Notes under the pieces: model-generated | The model's input: only the letters and a program-made list of their open reading frames with translations | Databases searched by the model: none | What the model was told of the DNA's origin: nothing | Made by a program: the position numbers and the translations under genes | Shown here: piece after piece, positions 6,939 through 14,565 of the stretch | How the letters are laid out: every line of letters begins with the position of its first letter | Position numbering within the stretch: the first letter of the stretch is position 1 | DNA from: JBCBJZ01 sp038522635 | Lineage (GTDB): Bacteria > Pseudomonadota > Alphaproteobacteria > Rhizobiales > Hyphomicrobiaceae | Reading direction: 5' to 3' | Length of the DNA stretch: 15,964 bases | Assembly: GCA_038522635.1 (NCBI GenBank) | Contig: JBCBJZ010000085.1 | Span: forward strand, 1 to 15,964

Positions 6939-8909
6939 ATGGCGACCACCGACACATCGCCGCCACCCACCGATCTCGCCCGATCGGGTGCGCGCGACGG
7001 GGCCACGTCTGAGCCGCCGCGCAGCAGCCACCGCCTCGTCCTCGAAGGCCTCCTTCCGTTCGTGTGGCCGCAGGGGCGGCCCGATCTGCGGCTGCGGGTG
7101 GTGCTCGCTTTCGTGGTACTGCTGGCTGCCAAGGTGGTCACGGTCCTGGTGCCGATCGCCTTTAAGGAAGCCACCGATTGGCTGACCGCAAACGCAGGCG
7201 AAGCTGGCAGTGCAGCCGCGCAAGCTGCGCAGACCATGGGCATCGCCGTTATCATGCTGATCCTCGCTTACGGCGGTGGTCGCGTGTTGATGCTGGTGCT
7301 CAATCAGATCCGCGACGTCTTCTTCACCAAGGTGGCACAGCACGCGGTCCGCGAACTCAACAACCGCACGTTCAAACACCTTCATCGCCTGTCGCTGCGC
7401 TTCCACCTGGAGCGGCGGACCGGCGGGGTCAGCCGCGTCATCGAACGCGGCGCGCGTGCCATCGAACTCATCTTCCGTATGGGCATCTTGAATGTGGTGC
7501 CCACGATCGTGGAGTTGCTGCTGGTCGCAGTCATTCTCGCGATCTATTTCGACTGGACCTACATCGTCATCATCGTCTGCATGTTCGTGCTCTACTTCTG
7601 GTTCACGATCGCTGCCAGCAACTGGCGGATCGCGATCCGACGCGAAATGAACGACAGCGATACCGAAGCCAACACCAAGGCGATCGACAGCCTGCTCAAC
7701 TATGAGACGGTCAAGTATTTCGGCAATGAGGGGATGGAGGCGCAGCGCTTCGACCGCGCCATGGCACGTTACGAGAAGGCGGCCATCAGGACGTTCTACA
7801 CGCTTGGCCTGATGAACTCTGGCCAGTCCGTGATTTTCACCAGCGCGTTGACCATCTTGATGATGATGGTCGCCTACGGCATCACGCAAGGCACCCATAC
7901 GATCGGGGATTTCGTGATGATCAACGCGATGATGATCCAGCTTTACCTGCCGCTCAATTTCATGGGGACGATTTACCGTGAGATCAGGCAGGGGTTGGTG
8001 GACCTTGAAGATATGTTCCGCTTGCTCGGCCAGTACCCGGAAATCACCGACAAGCCGGGTGCGAAGCCGATCGCGCTCAAGCAGGGTACGGTGAGATTTG
8101 AAGGTGTGCGTTTCGCTTATGAGCGCGAGCGTACGATCCTCCACGACCTTAGCTTTGAGGTGCCAGCCGGCAAGATGGTCGCGATCGTCGGTCCTTCTGG
8201 TGCCGGCAAATCAACCATCAGCCGCATCCTCTTCCGCTTTTACGAAATCGACCGCGGCCAAGTGTTGATCGACGGTGAGGACATCCGCGATGTCACCCAA
8301 AGCTCGCTGCGGGCAGCGATCGGTGTGGTGCCGCAGGACACCGTCCTTTTCAACGATACGATCCTCTACAACATCCGCTACGGGCGTCCGGATGCAAGCG
8401 ATGATGAAGTCATCGAGGCCGCGAAAATGGCACAGATCGACGGCTTCATCCGCACCTTGCCGCAGGGTTACGATACGATGGTTGGGGAGCGTGGGCTGAA
8501 ACTCTCGGGTGGTGAAAAGCAGCGCGTTGCGATCGCCCGCACGATCCTCAAAAGTCCACCAATCTTGATGCTGGATGAAGCGACGAGCGCGCTCGACAGC
8601 CACACGGAAAAAGAGATCCAGGACGCGCTTGATGAAGTCTCGCGCGACCGCACCACGCTCGTCATCGCGCACCGCCTGTCCACGATCGTTCACGCCGACA
8701 ACATCCTGGTGTTGGAGGACGGAAACTTGAAGGAACAGGGCACCCACGGCGAATTGATGCAGCAAGATGGGCTTTACGCGTCCATGTGGAACCGTCAGCA
8801 GCAGGCTGAAAAGGCGCGCGAAGAACTCGCCAACGCGTTGCAGCAGGCGGTGGAAAGCGGGGCGTTGCGGGCCGAGGATGCCGCTCGGATTGGCGGCGGT
8901 AAGACGTGA
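6939..8909 (+). CDS. Atm1/ABCB7-type ABC exporter (fused permease-ATPase)
   Basis: A 656-residue half-transporter expected to form an inner-membrane homodimer. After a polar leader, six membrane helices span about 50-345, including the Atm1-family signatures NDSDTEANTKAID (238-250) and NYETVKYFGNE (254-264). The nucleotide-binding domain shows Walker A GPSGAGKST (418-426), Q466, signature LSGGE (522-526), Walker B ILMLDE (542-547) and H-loop H578, so it should be active. Bacterial Atm1 relatives export glutathione conjugates or polysulfides and help in heavy-metal tolerance and iron-sulfur homeostasis; the substrate here is inferred from family only. A charged, coiled tail follows residue 615. 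The ATG has AAGGA (6930-6934) upstream. The gene stands alone between intergenic regions. A chromate-detoxification link with chrA nearby is possible but not shown. Confidence 0.96.
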   Translation: MATTDTSPPPTDLARSGARDGATSEPPRSSHRLVLEGLLPFVWPQGRPDLRLRVVLAFVVLLAAKVVTVLVPIAFKEATDWLTANAGEAGSAAAQAAQTMGIAVIMLILAYGGGRVLMLVLNQIRDVFFTKVAQHAVRELNNRTFKHLHRLSLRFHLERRTGGVSRVIERGARAIELIFRMGILNVVPTIVELLLVAVILAIYFDWTYIVIIVCMFVLYFWFTIAASNWRIAIRREMNDSDTEANTKAIDSLLNYETVKYFGNEGMEAQRFDRAMARYEKAAIRTFYTLGLMNSGQSVIFTSALTILMMMVAYGITQGTHTIGDFVMINAMMIQLYLPLNFMGTIYREIRQGLVDLEDMFRLLGQYPEITDKPGAKPIALKQGTVRFEGVRFAYERERTILHDLSFEVPAGKMVAIVGPSGAGKSTISRILFRFYEIDRGQVLIDGEDIRDVTQSSLRAAIGVVPQDTVLFNDTILYNIRYGRPDASDDEVIEAAKMAQIDGFIRTLPQGYDTMVGERGLKLSGGEKQRVAIARTILKSPPILMLDEATSALDSHTEKEIQDALDEVSRDRTTLVIAHRLSTIVHADNILVLEDGNLKEQGTHGELMQQDGLYASMWNRQQQAEKAREELANALQQAVESGALRAEDAARIGGGKT

Positions 8910-8918
8910 AACGCGCTT

Positions 8919-8942
8919 GCGTTAGCCCGCATGGGCTGGCGC
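8919..8942 (+). terminator. Stem-loop after the ABC exporter gene
   Basis: GCGTTAGCCC (8919-8928) and GGGCTGGCGC (8933-8942) can form a 10-bp stem with a GCAT loop, using two adjacent G-U wobbles. It begins 10 bases after the stop. No U tract follows, so termination may be weak or need Rho. Confidence 0.5.
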
Positions 8943-9001
8943 GAACAGCCTGAAGGGCTGCGCGGTGCTGGCCCGGTCGGCCTCCAACGGCTCCGGCGCC
9001 C

Positions 9002-9029
9002 TTGCCGTCACAAGCCGTTCGTCTATAAG
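9002..9029 (+). promoter_or_regulatory. Candidate sigma-70 promoter for hisS-hisZ-hisG
   Basis: TTGCCG (9002-9007) and TATAAG (9024-9029) are separated by 16 bases and lie about 170 bases before the hisS ATG. This is the best -35/-10 pair in the 291-base gap. It implies a leader of about 160 bases. I see no T-box, His-codon leader peptide or clear attenuator in that leader. Confidence 0.45.
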
Positions 9030-9118
9030 CGCACGCGAAACAGCGCCTCAGTCCCGCTGCGGCCAACGCATCGCGATGATGCGGACACGGCAGCGCAGAC
9101 TTGCCGACGACGCGCCGT

Positions 9119-9165
9119 GAGCAGCGCGTGATCAGCGGCGCCTTATGAGCAGCGCGAGCAGCGCG
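9119..9165 (+). repeat. Three copies of GAGCAGCGCG in the hisS leader
   Basis: The decamer GAGCAGCGCG occurs at 9119-9128, 9147-9156 and 9156-9165, the last two sharing one base. It lies just upstream of hisS. This may be simple GC-rich repetition; no known regulator is recognised. Confidence 0.6.
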
Positions 9166-9200
9166 CACGAACGCTTCAGTCCAGGTTGGAACCCTCACCC

Positions 9201-10754
9201 ATGGCCAAGCCGAAAAAGACCGCCCGCCCCAAGGCGACGGCCCCCCGCGGCTTTATCGATACGCCGGCCGCCGAGATGCGCGCGACCGCAGCCATGATCG
9301 CCCGCATCCAACAGGTCTATGAAAGCTACGGCTTTGAGCCGCTTGACACGCCCGCCTTTGAATACACCGAAGCGCTCGGCAAGTTCCTGCCTGACGTCGA
9401 CCGGCCCAACGAGGGCGTGTTCTCGATCCAAGACGAGGACGAGCAATGGATGTCGCTGCGTTACGATCTGACAGCTCCGTTGGCGCGTTATGTGGCGCAG
9501 AATTTCGAGCGCTTGCCGCGTCCTTTCCGCCGCTACGCCTACGGGCCGATCTGGCGCAACGAAAAGCCGGGGCCGGGGCGCTACCGTCAGTTCATCCAGT
9601 TCGATGCTGATACCGTCGGCACCGACGCCATGACGGCGGATGCCGAGATCTGCATGCTGTTCAGCGACACCATGGAAGCGCTCGGCATCGCGCGGGGCCA
9701 GTACGTGATCCGTCTCAACAACCGCAAGCTCCTGGATGGGGTGCTCGAAGGCGCGGGGCTCGCAGGCGAGGCGCATGCGGGCACGCGGTTGGGCGTGCTG
9801 CGGGCGATCGATAAGTGCGATCGGCTTGGGATTGAAGGCGTGCGTGCGCTGCTCGGCGAAGGCCGCAAGGATGAGTCGGGTGATTTCACGCGCGGTGCCG
9901 GCCTCGATCTGGACGCGGTGACGCCGTTGATCGCCTACATCGAAGCGGGCCGCGAGGGGCGGTCGGCGACGTTGGACGCGTTGCGCCCGCTGGTGGAGGC
10001 AAGCGAGATCGGCCGTGAGGGTCTTGAAGAACTTGCACGCATCGATGCGTTGTTGAGCGCTGCGGGCTACGAGGCTGATCAGGTGGCCATCGAGCCGACC
10101 GTGGTACGGGGGCTTGAGTATTACACCGGCCCGGTGATGGAAGCGGAGTTGACGTTCGAGGCGCACGACGACGAAGGCCGCAGCGTGCGTTTCGGCTCGG
10201 TTGGCGGTGGGGGGCGTTACGACGGCCTGGTCGCGCGCTTCAAGGGCACCCAGATGCCGGCCGTTGGATGCTCCGTTGGCGTCTCACGCCTCCAGGCGGC
10301 GTTGCGCCATCTGGGCCTGCTGGAGGAGACGGCAGCTGCTGGCCCCGTGGTGGTGCTGGTGATGGATCACGCAGATGTGGTGCGCTATCAGCGCCTCACG
10401 CAAACGCTGCGACGGGCGGGCGTGCGCGCGGAGATGTACCTGGGAACCGCTGGCATGAAGGCGCAAATGAAATACGCCGACAAGCGCCAGGCGCCCTGCG
10501 TCGTGATCCAGGGGGGCGATGAGATCGCAGCGGGCACGGTGCAGATCAAGGACCTGGTCGAGGGCGCGAGGCTGTCTGAAACCATCAGCGATGCGAAGGC
10601 TTGGCGTGAGGGTCGCCCTGCGCAAGTGTCAGTGCCGGAAGCCGAGATGGTTGAGGCGGTACGCCGCGTGCTGGCGCGCGATGACGCTGAAGCTGCAAGC
10701 GATGCCGGTGACGGTAGCGCAGCTGCCCACGCGCTCACGCAGGACCAAGGCTAA
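9201..10754 (+). CDS. hisS: Histidyl-tRNA synthetase, alphaproteobacterial type
   Basis: A 517-residue class II aminoacyl-tRNA synthetase that attaches histidine to tRNA-His. It has motif 2 around YGPIWRNEKPGPGRYRQF (114-131), the histidine-binding motif RGLEYYTG (303-310) and motif 3 in GSVGGGGRYDGL (332-343). A C-terminal anticodon-binding domain follows from about 382. The GPGRYRQF form of motif 2, replacing PQxGRxRQF, is characteristic of the divergent HisRS found in many alphaproteobacteria, where tRNA-His lacks the usual extra G(-1). An in-frame TTG lies 15 bases upstream, but the ATG is preferred; its Shine-Dalgarno is weak (AGG near 9183). The acidic, Ala-rich last 25 residues extend beyond the domain. 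It leads an operon with hisZ and hisG. Confidence 0.97.
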   Translation: MAKPKKTARPKATAPRGFIDTPAAEMRATAAMIARIQQVYESYGFEPLDTPAFEYTEALGKFLPDVDRPNEGVFSIQDEDEQWMSLRYDLTAPLARYVAQNFERLPRPFRRYAYGPIWRNEKPGPGRYRQFIQFDADTVGTDAMTADAEICMLFSDTMEALGIARGQYVIRLNNRKLLDGVLEGAGLAGEAHAGTRLGVLRAIDKCDRLGIEGVRALLGEGRKDESGDFTRGAGLDLDAVTPLIAYIEAGREGRSATLDALRPLVEASEIGREGLEELARIDALLSAAGYEADQVAIEPTVVRGLEYYTGPVMEAELTFEAHDDEGRSVRFGSVGGGGRYDGLVARFKGTQMPAVGCSVGVSRLQAALRHLGLLEETAAAGPVVVLVMDHADVVRYQRLTQTLRRAGVRAEMYLGTAGMKAQMKYADKRQAPCVVIQGGDEIAAGTVQIKDLVEGARLSETISDAKAWREGRPAQVSVPEAEMVEAVRRVLARDDAEAASDAGDGSAAAHALTQDQG

Positions 10755-10771
10755 AGACGGGCCCTTCAAGG

Positions 10772-11950
10772 ATGACCGCAGAAACCGCCCGCCGCTTTCA
10801 CGCTCTTGAAGAGCAGGCCCACGAGATCACGGCCGTGTTCGCGGCGCACAACTATGAGCCCGTCGCGCCGGCCATCATCCAAAGTGCGGATGTGTTCTTG
10901 GACGTGCTCGGTGAAAGCCTGCGCGCGCGGACCTACGTGTTCACCGATCCCGATGGCGATGAACTATGCCTGCGGCCTGATCTGACGGTTCCGACGTGTC
11001 GCTTACACGTGGAGCGCCATCCCTCAGGCGATGTGCGCGCGCGGTACTGCTACAACGGCTCGGCGTTCCGGTTTCAGCCCGGCGGCGGCGACGCCTCACA
11101 TCCCCGCGAGTTCCGCCAGGCGGGTATTGAATCCTTTGCCGCAAGCGACCGCGAGAAGGCGGAAGCCGATATCGTCGCCCATACGATCGAAGCGTTGCGC
11201 GCCGCTGGTCTTGAAGAGTTCAACCTGCGCATTGGCGATCTGGGGCTGTTCAACGCCTTGCTGGCCGCGATCGGCATGCCGGAGCGCTGGCGCCAGAGGT
11301 TGCGCAACAATTTTTGGCGCCCGCAGGCCTTCAAGGAAGAGCTGTACCGGCTCACAACGGCGCCAGGCGGTGCCGCGCTGGGGCTGCCAAAGGAGCTGAT
11401 CGACGCGATCGTGCCCGATGATCAGCGCAAGACCGAGCAGGTGGTCGACGCCTACCTTGCCCGCAACAACATCGAACTGATCGGCGCGCGCACGCTGGGC
11501 GAGATGGCGGCGAACCTGGCCTCACTCGCCAAGGATGCGCGCGCGACGCCCCTGCCCCCGCAGGAAGCTGAGCTGATCGAAAGCTACGCGGGCGTGACAG
11601 CACCCTCGCGCGCTGCGGGTGCGCGGTTGAAGGATCTGATGCGCGAGCGCGGCATCGACATTTCCGATGCGCTGGAGACGTTTCAGCGGCGCCTTGAACT
11701 GTTGGCGAAGGCCGGTGTCGAGGTGAGCCGTTGTCAGTTTTGCGCCAACTTCGGCCGCTCGCTTGAATACTACACGGGCTTCGTCTTTGAGATTGAGTCG
11801 CCGGTGCTCGGCGACGGCATCGCCGTCGCGGGCGGTGGCCGCTACGACGGGCTGCTCAAGGCCGTCGGCGCGCCCTACGATCTGCCGGCCGTCGGTGCTG
11901 CGATCCACACCGAGCGGCTTCTTGATGCGGTGCGGGGGACGGGCACATGA
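10772..11950 (+). CDS. hisZ: ATP phosphoribosyltransferase regulatory subunit HisZ
   Basis: A 392-residue paralogue of the HisRS catalytic core that does not charge tRNA but binds HisG, activating it and giving histidine feedback control. HisRS-like traces are ELCLRPDLTVPTCR (64-77), SLEYYTGFVFEIES (330-343) and GGGRYDGLL (354-362), while the anticodon-binding domain is missing, as expected. A CQFC pair (321-324) precedes the SLEYYTG motif. The gene begins 17 bases after hisS; the purine-rich AAAGACGGG around 10754-10762 is the likely ribosome site. Its last four bases overlap the hisG start (ATGA), so HisZ and HisG should be made in matched amounts. A second HisRS is excluded by the missing motif 2 arginine cluster and the C-terminal domain. 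Confidence 0.95.
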   Translation: MTAETARRFHALEEQAHEITAVFAAHNYEPVAPAIIQSADVFLDVLGESLRARTYVFTDPDGDELCLRPDLTVPTCRLHVERHPSGDVRARYCYNGSAFRFQPGGGDASHPREFRQAGIESFAASDREKAEADIVAHTIEALRAAGLEEFNLRIGDLGLFNALLAAIGMPERWRQRLRNNFWRPQAFKEELYRLTTAPGGAALGLPKELIDAIVPDDQRKTEQVVDAYLARNNIELIGARTLGEMAANLASLAKDARATPLPPQEAELIESYAGVTAPSRAAGARLKDLMRERGIDISDALETFQRRLELLAKAGVEVSRCQFCANFGRSLEYYTGFVFEIESPVLGDGIAVAGGGRYDGLLKAVGAPYDLPAVGAAIHTERLLDAVRGTGT

Positions 11951-12684
11951 GCGATCGGCTGATCCTGGCCGTGCCCTCAAAGGGCCGCCTGATGCAGGAC
12001 ACGCTTGCGCTGTTTGAGCGCGCCGGCCTGACGATCCGCAAGATCGGCGATGAGCGCGGTTACCGTGGTGAGATCGTGGAACTGCCGGGCGTGGATGTGT
12101 CGTTCGTCTCGGCATCCGAGATCGCGCAGTTCCTCAAGACCGGCCGCGTGCACTTGGGCGTGACGGGCGAGGACCTGGTGCGCGAGGCGATGTTCAAGGT
12201 GGCCGAGCGCGTGCAGTTCTTGCTGCCGCTGGGGTTCGGCAAGGCCGATGTGGTTGTCGCCGTGCCCGATTGCTGGATCGATGTGCGGCGCATCGCGGAC
12301 ATCGAAGAGATGGCGCACACCTTCCGCCGGGTGCACGGCCGGCGGATCCGGGTGGCCACGAAATTCACCAACACCACGCGCCGGTTTTTCGCGACCCGGG
12401 GCGTCACGAGCTACCGGATCATCGAGAGCCTGGGCGCGACGGAGGGCGCGATCGTGGCCGGAACGGCGGAGATGATCGTCGACATCACGTCCACCGGTGA
12501 GACCTTGCGCGCCAACAAGCTGCGCATCTTGGACGACGGCCTGATCCTGCCCTCCCAGGCGAACCTGGTCGCTTCGCGCACGATCGACTGGCGTCCGGCC
12601 GCGCGGGAAGCTGAAAACGAGGTCATCCGGCGGCTCGAAACGGTGGTGCCTGAGGCGCCGGCTGAGGAGGCCGGGGCTGATTAG
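11947..12684 (+). CDS. hisG: ATP phosphoribosyltransferase catalytic subunit, short form
   Basis: A 245-residue enzyme for the first step of histidine synthesis: ATP plus PRPP gives phosphoribosyl-ATP. It shows VPSKGRL (9-15), GVTGEDLV (71-78) and the PRPP-binding loop GTAEMIVDITSTGETLRAN (172-190). The protein ends shortly after the catalytic domain, without the ACT-like regulatory domain of the long HisG, so it depends on HisZ, encoded immediately upstream with a 4-base overlap. The last 15 residues are a Glu/Ala-rich tail. Upstream hisZ translation probably drives initiation by coupling. The gene closes the hisS-hisZ-hisG operon and is followed by inverted repeats; the remaining his genes are not in the window. 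Confidence 0.97.
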   Translation: MSDRLILAVPSKGRLMQDTLALFERAGLTIRKIGDERGYRGEIVELPGVDVSFVSASEIAQFLKTGRVHLGVTGEDLVREAMFKVAERVQFLLPLGFGKADVVVAVPDCWIDVRRIADIEEMAHTFRRVHGRRIRVATKFTNTTRRFFATRGVTSYRIIESLGATEGAIVAGTAEMIVDITSTGETLRANKLRILDDGLILPSQANLVASRTIDWRPAAREAENEVIRRLETVVPEAPAEEAGAD

Positions 12685-12761
12685 TGCACAGAGCGATCGA
12701 CCGGGTTCACCACTGGTGAGCTCGCAGTCGCCCGAACGTGGTCTCAACCTTAAGTGCAGAG

Positions 12762-12787
12762 CGCCTCAGGTGGAACCACCTGAGGCG
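12762..12787. terminator. Perfect inverted repeat between convergent hisG and deacetylase genes
   Basis: CGCCTCAGGTGG (12762-12773) and CCACCTGAGGCG (12776-12787) are exact reverse complements, 12 bases per arm and 2 bases apart, giving a long hairpin with a small loop. It lies 78 bases after the hisG stop between two genes that converge, the expected place for a bidirectional terminator. No T run flanks it on either side, so it may block read-through or protect 3' ends rather than terminate by itself. Confidence 0.6.
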
Positions 12788-12820
12788 AAAGATGAACGGC
12801 AAAACAATGGCTTAGGTGTT

Positions 12821-12846
12821 GGTTCCGCTTCAAGCTGAAGCGAACC
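12821..12846 (-). terminator. Second hairpin, next to the deacetylase stop
   Basis: GGTTCCGCTTCA (12821-12832) pairs with TGAAGCGAACC (12836-12846), 11 bp with one bulged C and a 3-base loop. It sits 5 bases beyond the minus-strand stop of the deacetylase. No U tract follows. Probably part of the same convergent termination zone. Confidence 0.5.
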
Positions 12847-12850
12847 GACT

Positions 12851-14329
12851 CTAGTTGCCGTCGTTGAAGCCGCTGCGATAGCGTTGCATGAAGCGCTGGG
12901 AGAAGCTCCGGCGGCGGGGCCTTGGGCTCGTCCGAGGTCGAGGCGTAGGGCGTGCGCGCACGGTTTTCACGCGAGGCGCACGCGGCGGTGCTGAGCGTTT
13001 TTTCGTCGTCCGGGTCGGTTGCGTAACGGCCGGCTTTTGGCGCTCGGGACGCGCAGCACGGCGGCGGCGCGTGGGCGGTTTCGGCGGTTGAGCAACGCCG
13101 GTTTCAGCCCGGGGCGGTTTGATCTGCGGCAACGTCGATCCGTCGGCGCCATCGAGGCTCGCCACTTTCACCTCCCGCACCGTCACCACATCGCGCGGCG
13201 CGCGAACCAGCAACATCGGGCCCTTGCGGCGAAACGCGCCACGCTGCCATGCCGCCAGACGCCCGCGCGGTTGCGCATCGAGGATCGACGCCAATTCGCG
13301 GTACGTCACGCAGCGCACTTCCTCAAGCCCACACACCATACGGGCAAAGCGCTTCATCGCCCGCCAGTACGCGCCGTTGTTCCAGAGCGAGAAGTGATTG
13401 GCCACGTGCATGGGCGCGCGGTTGCCGTAGAAGTTGTGCTTGAAGTAGTTCACGTAAGTCGTGAAGGTCTGCCGCTCGTAGTAGCCCGAAAGTGCGGGAT
13501 TGGGCTCACCCTTCGACTGCGAGACGTAGAAATTGTAGTCCATCGAAAGGGTGCGGCGGCTCGAACCGGCGAGCGGCAAAACGGCGAGTGGGAAGTTCCA
13601 GAACCCTTGAGCGGTGCGTTTGGGCCAGTTACCGCGTTTGCCCACGCGCGATGAATCGTAGCGCATGCCGAAGCGCTTCATCTGCTTCCACAGCCCCGGG
13701 CTCGTGCCCAACTGCGGCGCACGAAAACCGACGAGGCCACCGTTGGCGAATTCACGGTCAGCGCGCGTAGTGCCGCCAGCACCTGTCATCCGTTGGGCGC
13801 GCGCCAAAAGGGCGTCGAATTGCCGGAACTCGCTCGCCCAATCGGCGGCTGACCAGGTTTTGCCGTCAAAGTGGCCGACCGCGTGCGACGCGATTTCGTG
13901 GCCACCGTTGCGGGCAGCCCGCATGTAGGCCATGCGCGCGGCGATGTCGCCCTTATCTGAGGAGGCCCAGCCGATCGCGCTGCGACCGCGCCCGCGGCCT
14001 GGCGCATCATACAATTTGCGGTTTTTGCGGGTCACGAAGTAGACGGCGCTCACGAAGTAGGTGAAGCGCAGCGGCTTGCCTTCGCGCGTGATCTTGTCGG
14101 CGAACGCCAACGAGCGGCGCCACATGTCGTGGCTTTTTCCGCCATCAAAGGAGAACACGATGTACTGGGGCGGCCGCGGCGCAAGCTTGGTTTCTGCAGC
14201 CATCGCGGCGGGTGCAGCACAAGCCGCAGCGAGCGCCAATCCGGGCATCGCAAAGACGGTTGCGCGCGGTGAACACTTGGGAAGAAAACTCAAAAAACCC
14301 GTGGTTTGTCGCCGGCCGAAAGATGGCAT
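12851..14329 (-). CDS. Secreted NodB-like polysaccharide deacetylase with basic tail
   Basis: A 492-residue exported protein. A signal peptide (basic Arg/Lys start, hydrophobic core about 24-42, AMA before AE near 45) leads to a NodB/CE4-like domain. Motif 1 reads FSFDGGKS (59-66): the first Asp of TFDDG is kept (D62), the second, a metal ligand, is Gly63. Motif 2 is H149-AVG-H153, and motif 3 is FRAP (202-205); H308 and H312 are later candidates. CE4 enzymes remove N- or O-acetyl groups from envelope polysaccharides; activity here is uncertain because of the lost Asp. From about 405 the tail is Arg/Pro/Lys-rich and disordered, and may bind an acidic polymer. The ATG at 14327-14329 is chosen over one 33 bases upstream because AGGAG sits 7 bases before it. 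It is divergent from the PhyH gene. Confidence 0.88.
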   Translation of the reverse strand: MPSFGRRQTTGFLSFLPKCSPRATVFAMPGLALAAACAAPAAMAAETKLAPRPPQYIVFSFDGGKSHDMWRRSLAFADKITREGKPLRFTYFVSAVYFVTRKNRKLYDAPGRGRGRSAIGWASSDKGDIAARMAYMRAARNGGHEIASHAVGHFDGKTWSAADWASEFRQFDALLARAQRMTGAGGTTRADREFANGGLVGFRAPQLGTSPGLWKQMKRFGMRYDSSRVGKRGNWPKRTAQGFWNFPLAVLPLAGSSRRTLSMDYNFYVSQSKGEPNPALSGYYERQTFTTYVNYFKHNFYGNRAPMHVANHFSLWNNGAYWRAMKRFARMVCGLEEVRCVTYRELASILDAQPRGRLAAWQRGAFRRKGPMLLVRAPRDVVTVREVKVASLDGADGSTLPQIKPPRAETGVAQPPKPPTRRRRAARPERQKPAVTQPTRTTKKRSAPPRAPRVKTVRARPTPRPRTSPRPRRRSFSQRFMQRYRSGFNDGN

Positions 14330-14565
14330 CGGACGCTCCTGAAGCTTGAGAATGGCCCCCACGGTTCCTGTGCTGTTAAAGCGTGGAACCGCATCTCGCT
14401 GCTCAGTGATGCGTCTGATTGGTTAACGGGAGGTAAGGATTATGACCGTTGGGAAAACGCATGTGCCACACTGATACGCAACTGTGGATATCGTGGCACA
14501 GGTGGTTGCGTATGCGTATATTGCAGAAACCGATGTGTTTTTGATTCAAGAGAGGGATGGTAAAT
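14330..14565. promoter_or_regulatory. Divergent promoter region, deacetylase versus PhyH gene
   Basis: This 236-base gap, A+T-richer than its flanks, drives both neighbours. For the plus strand, TATATT (14517-14522) matches a -10 box at five of six bases and would place the start near 14529, ahead of the GAGAGGG ribosome site (about 14550-14556). Its -35 region is poor, which fits an activated promoter. Immediately upstream lie two interleaved inverted repeats (separate entry). A weaker alternative is TTGGTT-16-TATGAC (14419-14446). No clear promoter is seen for the minus strand. Confidence 0.45.
14462..14513. promoter_or_regulatory. Interleaved inverted repeats upstream of PhyH gene
   Basis: TGTGCCAC (14462-14469) is the exact reverse complement of GTGGCACA (14493-14500), and ATACGCAAC (14474-14482) of GTTGCGTAT (14505-14513). 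The order is A-B-A'-B', with 4 bases between A and B and again between A' and B', and both pairs shifted by exactly 31 bases, close to three helical turns. As DNA this looks like a compound operator ending 3 bases before the TATATT -10 candidate. As RNA, if transcribed, it has the topology of an H-type pseudoknot, though the 4-base loops are short. Confidence 0.6.

Noticed and set aside
6867..8144. Long minus-strand open frame (425 codons) opposite the ABC exporter
   Set aside because: Antisense shadow, His/Asp-rich low-complexity product, conflicting with an unmistakable exporter sequence.
8931..9131. 66-codon plus-strand frame between the exporter and hisS
   Set aside because: Overlaps the hairpin and candidate promoter, Arg-rich, no domain or ribosome site.
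9036..9200. Histidine attenuator or T-box in the hisS leader
   Set aside because: No run of His codons, no T-box core and no terminator with a T tract could be found.
14494..14509. TGGCAC followed by TTGC, resembling a sigma-54 promoter before the PhyH gene
   Set aside because: The spacing between the GG and GC elements is one base longer than the strict sigma-54 requirement, and the match is explained by the inverted repeats there.
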